From Candidatus Woesearchaeota archaeon (GTDB taxonomy: Archaea > Nanobdellota > Nanobdellia > Woesearchaeales > GW2011-AR9): a stretch of 64,000 bases of DNA. Below the pieces are notes generated by a model. The model was not told the DNA's origin, did not search any database, and saw only the letters and a list, made by a program, of their open reading frames with translations. The position numbers and the translations under genes are program-made. Shown here piece by piece: positions 1 through 7,300 of this stretch. Location: the NCBI GenBank assembly GCA_018676855.1, contig JABHDY010000003.1, positions 212,136 to 276,135 on the forward strand, in the 5' to 3' direction. Each line of letters starts with the position of its first letter. Position 1 is the first letter of the stretch.

Positions 1-849
1 ACTATAAAACTACTAACCCACACAAAAATACCACTTCCAAACAAAACTGTAAGGTACGCAAACAAAAAACTTGGAACAAAAGGAATTCCTATCTTAATCA
101 TAATATGTTTTAATTTATTTTTTTTAAAAAGTTCATGCAATGTAATAATATCCTTCTTTTCAAGTGTTCGACGTAATCGTACTTTCTCGCCACTAACAAT
201 AACATCTTTTGCAAGCCAATCACCCTCAGTAACTTCTTTCACAGATATTTTTTGTACAAACAAGTTTTCTTCAACAACCGTAACGAAAACAAATATGTAA
301 AAAATAAATAATGGAAACAATATAATTATCCATAGTGAAGGGAGAATAAATAATAAACTTAATAGTACAACAGTAACGCCGAGAAGAATATAATGTACAA
401 TTTTTTGTTTTTTCAATTTATCAACAAATTTCGTACTAAAAACGTGCCAATTTCGTAATGCCATAATACACATCCATACTAAACCGTACAACGCACCAAC
501 GAAAAGTAATGATATAAAGAACCACAATAATGTAAAACTAGTATTGTCAAAAGGATACGTTATTCCTATAACTGCACCCATACCCATTAATAATTTACTA
601 TCACCACCACCCCATTGATGTGTGTAATATAATAAGTATGCAATGCCAAAACATACAATAAATCCGAGGATTCCGCTTAACAAAATGTTCCATCCACCAG
701 AAAATGAAAATAGTACTCGCACACCAAGTGCAGCAAAGATTAAACCATAATCAAGCCAATCTGGTACTTCTCGCGTTTTTATATCAGTAAATGATGCTAT
801 AGATAGTACAAGAAGAGTAATGCCACTTATAACAAATTCGAAGAGCATA
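1..849 (-). CDS. Archaeal type IV prepilin/preflagellin peptidase (A24 family), 3' end off the left edge
   Basis: Own translation from ATG at 849: MLFEFVISGITLLVLSIASFTDIKTREVPDWLDYG...YYTHQWGGGDSKLLMGMGAV; DxKxREVPxW and GxGDxK motifs of A24 aspartic peptidases. Absent from the ORF track because it runs off the window. Confidence 0.85.
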
Positions 850-920
850 CACTAAGGAAACGAAGAAACTTTTATAAACGTATTTGCGTTCATAACTATA
901 AAAAAGACGTGGTGATTCAC

Positions 921-1454
921 ATGACTGATAATGAATATGAAATTCTTCCTCATAAATTGTTAGAGGATTTAAAATATGACGTTGAAGCGTTAAAAAAGAA
1001 ACTGACACAGCCAGATGCAAAGTCAAACGAACTAATTTTAGAAATTGAAAGTCTTAAGGATTCAGTTCATGAACTGACAGACATTTTCAAAAAAGCATTA
1101 GGAGAGATAAAAGATGAAGATGATACGGGTAAAACTATGCTTTTTTTGAGAAAAAAAGTTGACGTTATTGCTAGTCAGAACGAAACAATTGCTCGCGGTA
1201 TGATTGCTATCTCTGAAAAGGTTGAAGATTGGATGAGTAAACAGGGAACAGGATCAATGAAACCGCCAACATATCAACCTGGACCGCGACCGCAACATGT
1301 CATGGGCCCATCACCATCATTTTCAGGACCAGGAAGAACTGCACCACGTCCATCAATGCCATCATCATTAGATGATAGTGGAAAAGATAATCATGAATTA
1401 TCGTTTCCGCCACCGCCACCTAATCCAATTAAAAAAAAGGGATTGTTTTCCTAA
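921..1454 (+). CDS. Hypothetical coiled-coil protein with proline-rich C-terminus
   Basis: ORF track; start moved to ATG 921, which is preceded by GGTGATT. C-terminus SFPPPPPNPIKKKGLFS. Confidence 0.7.
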   Translation: MTDNEYEILPHKLLEDLKYDVEALKKKLTQPDAKSNELILEIESLKDSVHELTDIFKKALGEIKDEDDTGKTMLFLRKKVDVIASQNETIARGMIAISEKVEDWMSKQGTGSMKPPTYQPGPRPQHVMGPSPSFSGPGRTAPRPSMPSSLDDSGKDNHELSFPPPPPNPIKKKGLFS

Positions 1455-1463
1455 AATAAATAA

Positions 1464-2291
1464 ATGAACAGACACAAAACGCGTGAGCTGCTTGTTAAAG
1501 TAGCGAGAGAGTATAAGCAAGAAAAACAATCGTTTTCTAAAGCTGGACTTAAAAAGAAGTTAAAGGAAATAAAAGACCTTTCGTCACAAAAAAAAGTTCC
1601 AAAATTAACGTTACGTAAGGAAATTGTACATCTTGAAAATCAGTTACAAGGAATTTTTGATCTTGAACGTTCTCTTCTTGTACAAAAAAAACGTGAATCT
1701 CGTAAAGTTTCTGCGCTAAAGAGAAAAATTAAACATCTTCAACAGAACTTAGCTGTTGCAGGTGATGTCAATGTTCAACAGAAGGTTAACAAATTAACGT
1801 TTTTGTTAGGTGAATGTCTTGCAACAAAAAATACAACTGACGATGTTACGCTTAAAAAACATAATGTACGAAGAGGAAGAGTGAAACCGACCGCAAATAT
1901 TCCTATAACACAAACGAGTCACGTACTACAAGAAGACACAATTGCAAAATTTCATTTATTTCAAAAGCGTGTAGAATTATTAAAACATGAGTTAGAAATA
2001 ACTAAACAGCTTGAAACAAAAGATCCAACAAAAGTTAAAGTGATAGAACAAAGTATTGTAACGTTTGAACAAGCAATTCAGAAGTATGTTACTGCACACC
2101 CTGAACTTGAAGGCATTTCTAGTGATCAAAAAAAACATGACATTGTACAATCACCACTTTCAGTTTCAGAAACTAAACATACGGTGCTTTTCAATAAGGA
2201 TATTCCAACTGCGGTCATTGAACATAGAAAGATGGATATTGAACTTGAGAAGGAGTTGCCTTTACCACCACCACCAAAGATGTCACGATAG
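1464..2291 (+). CDS. Hypothetical Lys-rich coiled-coil protein with proline-rich C-terminus
   Basis: ORF directly downstream of the previous gene; heptad-like Lys/Leu/Glu content; C-terminus LPLPPPPKMSR. Confidence 0.7.
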   Translation: MNRHKTRELLVKVAREYKQEKQSFSKAGLKKKLKEIKDLSSQKKVPKLTLRKEIVHLENQLQGIFDLERSLLVQKKRESRKVSALKRKIKHLQQNLAVAGDVNVQQKVNKLTFLLGECLATKNTTDDVTLKKHNVRRGRVKPTANIPITQTSHVLQEDTIAKFHLFQKRVELLKHELEITKQLETKDPTKVKVIEQSIVTFEQAIQKYVTAHPELEGISSDQKKHDIVQSPLSVSETKHTVLFNKDIPTAVIEHRKMDIELEKELPLPPPPKMSR

Positions 2292-2312
2292 TATATAATT
2301 CTATAAGAAAAA

Positions 2313-2489
2313 TTAAACGTCTTTTCCCATAACTGTTCGCCTACTATTTTCCTTTGCACGTGTTGCTGCGTCAAGAATAAGTTGTTTAACTTTATGATCT
2401 AACGTTTCTATAAAGTCGGCAGATAGGTTCTCTACACCTAAACCAGAATCTTTAAGAATTTCTTTAATTTGTGTTCGTACGGTAAGCAT
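2313..2489 (-). CDS. Small histone-fold-like protein (DUF1931-like), 58 aa
   Basis: Own translation: MLTVRTQIKEILKDSGLGVENLSADFIETLDHKVKQLILDAATRAKENSRRTVMGKDV*; the RAKxNxRRTVMxKDV end resembles the archaeal histone fold. Below the ORF-track length cutoff. Confidence 0.7.
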   Translation of the reverse strand: MLTVRTQIKEILKDSGLGVENLSADFIETLDHKVKQLILDAATRAKENSRRTVMGKDV

Positions 2490-2539
2490 ATGAATATTAT
2501 TTTGTTTGATATTTTTAAAGATTGTGTTTTAAAATAAAA

Positions 2540-2761
2540 TTATTTGAGTTTTGCTTCTTCTTTCGCAATTTCTATTTCAACTTTATCAAGAATTGTTTCT
2601 ATTTTTGCTTTATTCAAAGCTTTTACTAATTGGACATCATTTTCTTTTGATAACTTTATTGATACATCCATAGCATCAAGTATAAACTTCTTTCTTGTTC
2701 TAAACGATTCAGCAACCAATGCTAATTTAAATTCGGGGGTTTCTTTTCTATCAAAATCCAT
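2540..2761 (-). CDS. Small hypothetical protein
   Basis: ORF with AGGTGATAC upstream of ATG; charged helical composition. Confidence 0.5.
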   Translation of the reverse strand: MDFDRKETPEFKLALVAESFRTRKKFILDAMDVSIKLSKENDVQLVKALNKAKIETILDKVEIEIAKEEAKLK

Positions 2762-2861
2762 TTTCTTGTATCACCTATCTATTGAGAAATCAATTTATTA
2801 TATAATAATTGCGGAATTGCAGAAATCTTTATATAAAGAACACCATCATTCTTGTGTGGAA

Positions 2862-2987
2862 GGCGGTGTAGCTAAGCCTGGTTATAGCGCTACGCTCATA
2901 TGCTTGAGCAATGAGAGCTTTGCTCGATGATTAACTTGATATAACTGAGGTACGTAGAGGCCGGGGGCTCAAATCCCCCCACCGCCA
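2862..2987 (+). tRNA. tRNA-Met(CAT), probably elongator, with ~51-nt intron at 37/38
   Basis: Acceptor GGCGGTG/CACCGCC; T arm GGGGG-CTCAAAT-CCCCC; anticodon stem CTACG/CGTAG; anticodon CAT at 2897-2899; intron ~2901-2951. Central helix CTCA(2895-2898)/TGAG(2946-2949) flanked by 3-nt bulges TA^T and GT^A matches a bulge-helix-bulge. Confidence 0.88.
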
Positions 2988-2999
2988 TCTTCCATTAAT

Positions 3000-3097
3000 G
3001 CCAGCGTCGCATAATTCGGTATTGCGCGGGTCTTGAACGAAAGACCAAAGCAAACCCGTGGCTTCGGCCATTCCCGGTTCAAATCCGGGCGCTGGCG
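3000..3097 (+). tRNA. tRNA-Ser(TGA), type II, with a short intron (~15 nt) at 37/38
   Basis: Acceptor GCCAGCG/CGCTGGC, discriminator G; T arm CCCGG-TTCAAAT-CCGGG; anticodon stem CGGGT/ACCCG; variable arm TGGC-TTCG-GCCA; anticodon TGA at 3034-3036; extra sequence ~3038-3052. Confidence 0.8.
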
Positions 3098-3154
3098 CAT
3101 TTTATTCTAGAAAAAAAGAAATGGAAAAAAATAAATTAAAAAAAGTCTAAAAAA

Positions 3155-3601
3155 CTATTCAACAGTTATCGTTCCTTTTATTCCGTATCCAACTGTCCAG
3201 AAATCAAACGTTCCTGCTGTTGTAAAAACATGTTCATACGTTTCACCCAATGAAAGCTTTCCAGAATGTTCAGTTAACCGTGTATATTTATTTTGGATAA
3301 CTAAAACGATGTCTTTATAATTATCTATTTCGGACGGATTATTATTTGTAAAGGAAACTGAACTTCCTGCACGTACTGTAAGACTATCAGGTTCTAATCC
3401 TCGAGCACCAAGAATTGAAATGTCTCCACTTGATACAACAACATTCGTTTCATCTTGAGGTTGATCAACTACTTGAACTGGTTCTGATTCTGCAACTACT
3501 GGTACAGGTACTGGTTCAGGGACATCTTCAACTGGCGTAGAACAACCAGCAACAACTAATACTACTAAACATAACATTAACACAACTATATAATTTCTCA
3601 T
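3155..3601 (-). CDS. Secreted lipoprotein with cupredoxin-like C-terminal domain
   Basis: Signal/lipobox LVVAGCS, Pro/Val-rich linker, then LEPDSLTVRAGSSVSFTNNN...GTFDFWTVGYGIKGTITVE. Confidence 0.65.
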   Translation of the reverse strand: MRNYIVVLMLCLVVLVVAGCSTPVEDVPEPVPVPVVAESEPVQVVDQPQDETNVVVSSGDISILGARGLEPDSLTVRAGSSVSFTNNNPSEIDNYKDIVLVIQNKYTRLTEHSGKLSLGETYEHVFTTAGTFDFWTVGYGIKGTITVE

Positions 3602-3629
3602 TTTTTACTACCTCCAGGTATTATTTTCT

Positions 3630-3929
3630 TTATTCTGAATCGTCTTTTCCTTCTTTAACTTTCTTTACTGTATCTTTAAACGCAGAAATTTGCTTTGCTG
3701 TAAGGTTCTTATACATCAAATATGCTTGACGGATATTTCGTAAGAATCGAGACTGTTCATATAATCTCTTACTAATATTTAGAAATTCATATTTTTTAGC
3801 TGTTATTTCTTCAGAAAAAATTTGCTTCATATGACATTTTGTACAAATAGTATACTCACGTGGGTGAACAATGACCCATTCATCTTTGCATATGTTACAC
3901 TTCTTTTTAAACTTTAATCTCGCCATCAA
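3630..3929 (-). CDS. Small zinc-ribbon protein
   Basis: CNICKDEW...CTKCHM: two CxxC knuckles. Confidence 0.6.
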   Translation of the reverse strand: MMARLKFKKKCNICKDEWVIVHPREYTICTKCHMKQIFSEEITAKKYEFLNISKRLYEQSRFLRNIRQAYLMYKNLTAKQISAFKDTVKKVKEGKDDSE

Positions 3930-3990
3930 TATGATATATTTGAATAAGACTTTATAAAACTTTATATATTATAGGGGAATAACTAAATGT

Positions 3991-4746
3991 ATGAAAATTC
4001 TCTCTTGGAACGTAAACGGTATAAGAGCAGCTTTAAAAAAAGATTTTCTTACATTTGTTGAGAAAGAAAATCCTGACATTTTATGTATTCAAGAAACGAA
4101 AGCGCACTTGAATCAGGTAGACAAAATACTTGATGAGTATCCACACCATTATTGGAACGAAGCGCAAAAGAAAGGCTATGCTGGAACAGCAATCTTTAGT
4201 AAACATCAACCATTATCAACAATAAATGGTATTGGAAAAGAAGAACATGATAAGGAAGGAAGAGTCATAACGTTAGAATTTGAGAAGTATTTTGTAGTCA
4301 CTGTATATGTTCCAAATTCTGGGAGGGGCTTACCACGATTAGACTACAGAAAAGATTGGGACAAAGACTTTTTACATTACCTTACATTATTGGAAAAGAA
4401 AAAGCCGGTCATTGTCTGTGGAGATTTTAATGTTGCCCATACAGACATAGATTTAGCAAATCCAAAAAGTAATTATAACAAAACTGCAGGATATACAAAA
4501 ATAGAAATTGATGGATTTCAACAATTTATTGACCACGGTTTCATTGATACATTTCGAGAATTTAATACTAAACCAGAACAGTATAGTTATTGGACCTACA
4601 TGTTTAATGCACGGAAAAGAAATGTTGGATGGCGAATTGATTATTTTTTAATCTCAAAAAAACTACGGCCAAAATTGAAGAAAGCGTTTATTCTTCCTAG
4701 TGTAATGGGTTCTGACCATTGTCCTGTTGGGATTGAGATTGTGTAA
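3991..4746 (+). CDS. xthA: Exodeoxyribonuclease III (AP endonuclease)
   Basis: MKILSWNVNGIRAALKK, DILCIQETKA, VVCGDFNVAHTDIDLANPKSN, GWRIDYFLIS, GSDHCPVGIEI: full ExoIII motif set. Confidence 0.96.
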   Translation: MKILSWNVNGIRAALKKDFLTFVEKENPDILCIQETKAHLNQVDKILDEYPHHYWNEAQKKGYAGTAIFSKHQPLSTINGIGKEEHDKEGRVITLEFEKYFVVTVYVPNSGRGLPRLDYRKDWDKDFLHYLTLLEKKKPVIVCGDFNVAHTDIDLANPKSNYNKTAGYTKIEIDGFQQFIDHGFIDTFREFNTKPEQYSYWTYMFNARKRNVGWRIDYFLISKKLRPKLKKAFILPSVMGSDHCPVGIEIV

Positions 4747-5332
4747 CGCGTATTTCTTCTAATAATTCTTCTGCTCTCTGTACATCTTCTTTCGTAAGAA
4801 CAGCAAGATACGTTTTTGCTAATTCAATACTTTTTTCGCACTCAGAACTACACGGAAAGTGTGATATTAATACTGCGTCTTTATCCCTTTTTGTAATATT
4901 AGTAAAATGGTTTGTGGGAACATGTTCAGGATTAGAATTATGTTCATTAAACTGAGTGCTGAAAAATTTGACGCAACATTCTGGATACCCTAACAATAAT
5001 CCTAAATCCGTATGATTATTTATCAGTTCATAATATGCTGCTAACCACGCTTTTTCTTCATCTCGTGAAATGTACACAAAATACATTCCCTGACGAGCAT
5101 CTTGTTCTGGAACTCGAAACCCTTTGTTTGAATATCCTGTATCGTCTGCAAGAACAATCTTAAACTTTGACCGAATACAGAAAAGATTCTTTTTTTTACA
5201 ATATTGTTCAACTTTTAACAATTCTTGTTCATAAAATCCCTGGCGAACAACATCTTTGACATTTTTTTGTATTAAAAGTATTTCTTGTGCCTTTGTTTTT
5301 GAACCAAAAATGGATATAAGTGTAGTGATCAC
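4697..5332 (-). CDS. DUF483-like archaeal protein
   Basis: LLLGYPECCVKFF and LISHFPCSSECEKSIELAKTY typical of DUF483. Confidence 0.7.
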   Translation of the reverse strand: MITTLISIFGSKTKAQEILLIQKNVKDVVRQGFYEQELLKVEQYCKKKNLFCIRSKFKIVLADDTGYSNKGFRVPEQDARQGMYFVYISRDEEKAWLAAYYELINNHTDLGLLLGYPECCVKFFSTQFNEHNSNPEHVPTNHFTNITKRDKDAVLISHFPCSSECEKSIELAKTYLAVLTKEDVQRAEELLEEIRVTQSQSQQDNGQNPLH

Positions 5333-5467
5333 GATATTTCTTAAGATAATGAGTTATATAATAATTATGGTTTATAAATATCATAAAAACAAGCACAAAC
5401 CAAAAATAGTCACTCTTGAGTAAAAAATAAGAGAAATGTTTATATATTCCATTAAAAAAAATATCAT

Positions 5468-6658
5468 ATGGTTTTGAAAAACACAATCGCATCACTTATT
5501 TTTGCTGGTTCTCTTGCGCTTGCAGGTTCAACCGTTGCTCAGTCACAGAAACCAATTTCTTTTTCACCACAATCTTGTAAATCTACTTTAGAAACTCTTG
5601 TAAAATCTGGAATCACGGCAGGATTGCAGCACGATTCTCTCCTAACTGTAGGAGTTATACCACAGAAAGCACATATTGTTTCTCATATAACTGGAGGAAA
5701 TGATGTTGTAACAACTTGTGCAGATCAAAAACCAAAATATGCAACTATCGATAATGCTGTTGAAATGTATGTAGTTGTTGAAGCGTTACAATTTGGAAAA
5801 AAAGTGTATTTTACGGATGCACCATGTATAAACGTAAAAGGAAAAAGAAAAAGAGACATTGTTAAACCATGGCCATCAGAAGAAAAACCAGAAGTAAAAT
5901 GGTTTAAGGTTGAAGCATTAGAAAATGAGTATAGATATGTTTCAAAAAGGAATCCAATAACATACAAAGAAACGCAATGGCAGAACGGATGGAAAACCAG
6001 TGCTGACGTCCATCCAACATCGTTTGAAGATAAGTTTCCAATTGAACCAACAGGATTTGGCGTAATGAGATATAAAGTTGTAGTAGATATTAATGAAACG
6101 GAACTAGAAAGTCCAGGAAGTGAATCTATTAAACACGGAGCTATAAGTACAAAAGTTCATCAAGTTTCGTTCCGTCCAAATACGGGGTCGTGGGTAGATT
6201 ACCTTTTTGAGTTATTTAATACACCATACATATGGGGAAGTAACACTTCACAAATAGACGGCTTAATAGGATCTGACTGTGCAGACTTTGCAACGTACGG
6301 ATGGCGAAGAGCAGGGCACAAGAACCCATACACGTGGTCATATGGACTGCGAAAAAAACAACACACAGAAAGAATTGTGAAAATATCTTTTGATGTTGAT
6401 GATCAAGAAAGATTATTAGATTCTCAGAAAAAACTTATTCCATATGGAACGGATGAAAAAACTGTTACGGAAGGAGACATTATTTTTTTCCCACGACATA
6501 TTGCTGTTCTTTACAAAGACAATGGTAATGGTTATTTAGATTGTTCTGATCTTGTTCTTCACACATTATTTCATGAACCGACAATTGTTCCTCTTTGTGA
6601 AGCGTTTGGTATGCCTGACGAAGTTCTTCGGTGGAAAGAACTACTGCGCAGTAAGTAA
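5468..6658 (+). CDS. Secreted NlpC/P60-like cysteine peptidase/amidase
   Basis: N-terminal signal peptide; YIWGSNTSQIDGLIGSDCADFATYGWRRAG (Cys) and GDIIFFPRHIAVLY (His). Confidence 0.7.
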   Translation: MVLKNTIASLIFAGSLALAGSTVAQSQKPISFSPQSCKSTLETLVKSGITAGLQHDSLLTVGVIPQKAHIVSHITGGNDVVTTCADQKPKYATIDNAVEMYVVVEALQFGKKVYFTDAPCINVKGKRKRDIVKPWPSEEKPEVKWFKVEALENEYRYVSKRNPITYKETQWQNGWKTSADVHPTSFEDKFPIEPTGFGVMRYKVVVDINETELESPGSESIKHGAISTKVHQVSFRPNTGSWVDYLFELFNTPYIWGSNTSQIDGLIGSDCADFATYGWRRAGHKNPYTWSYGLRKKQHTERIVKISFDVDDQERLLDSQKKLIPYGTDEKTVTEGDIIFFPRHIAVLYKDNGNGYLDCSDLVLHTLFHEPTIVPLCEAFGMPDEVLRWKELLRSK

Positions 6659-6721
6659 TTCTGGAAAGATTTATAAATCAAAGTGCATTCACTCTTAAAA
6701 TCACATAAGGTTTTGATACGA

Positions 6722-7285
6722 ATGTCACAAAATATACGAAAAGTTATTTCAACAATTGGTCTTGCTGGTGTTCTTGCACTATCATCTGGGTATGATGTAC
6801 CTACAACATGTTTAACCAAAACAAAACTTCACCATTCTACACCACAACCTGATACAACATCTTCTGAGAGTACTGACCATGTAAAAAAAAGTAAGAAAAA
6901 AGATGAAAAAACTATTGAGGATTATCTTAATGTTCCAGAAAGTGTCCGTGAATTTAGAAAAAGATTAGACCATTCTCCGAATGCAGATGATTATGTTCTT
7001 GTCGAACTTGCACCAAGGATGGGGATATATATTCTAACACAAAAAGACGGATCAGACATTAAACATTTTGCAAAAACGTATTTACAATTCAATGACAAGA
7101 AATGCGATACCCTCATCCATAAACCGAAACTAGGATATGACGATTATATCACGTTTGCGTTTAATACGGTACATACACAAGTTCTTTATGGAAGAATAAA
7201 ATCATTAGCAGAAAGGATGGATCATGAGGGAGATAAAGTATTAACGCCGCTTAACATGATCAGTCCGTTACAAAAAAGAAAATAA
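6722..7285 (+). CDS. Secreted hypothetical protein
   Basis: Start moved from GTG 6683 to ATG 6722 (AAGG upstream; TATA at ~6671 is too close to 6683); signal peptide IRKVISTIGLAGVLALSSG. Confidence 0.6.
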   Translation: MSQNIRKVISTIGLAGVLALSSGYDVPTTCLTKTKLHHSTPQPDTTSSESTDHVKKSKKKDEKTIEDYLNVPESVREFRKRLDHSPNADDYVLVELAPRMGIYILTQKDGSDIKHFAKTYLQFNDKKCDTLIHKPKLGYDDYITFAFNTVHTQVLYGRIKSLAERMDHEGDKVLTPLNMISPLQKRK

Positions 7286-7300
7286 AGTAAAGGTAATTAC

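Noticed and set aside
784-1026. 80-aa minus-strand ORF
   Set aside because: Overlaps two real genes; the true minus-strand gene here is the prepilin peptidase in another frame.
2544-2930. 128-aa plus-strand ORF
   Set aside because: Antisense to the better-supported 2540..2761 gene (SD present) and runs into the tRNA-Met gene.
2862-2987. tRNA-Ile2 (modified CAT) interpretation
   Set aside because: D-arm and anticodon-arm context (GCGC-TACGCTCATA) looks more like elongator Met; cannot be fully excluded without comparison.
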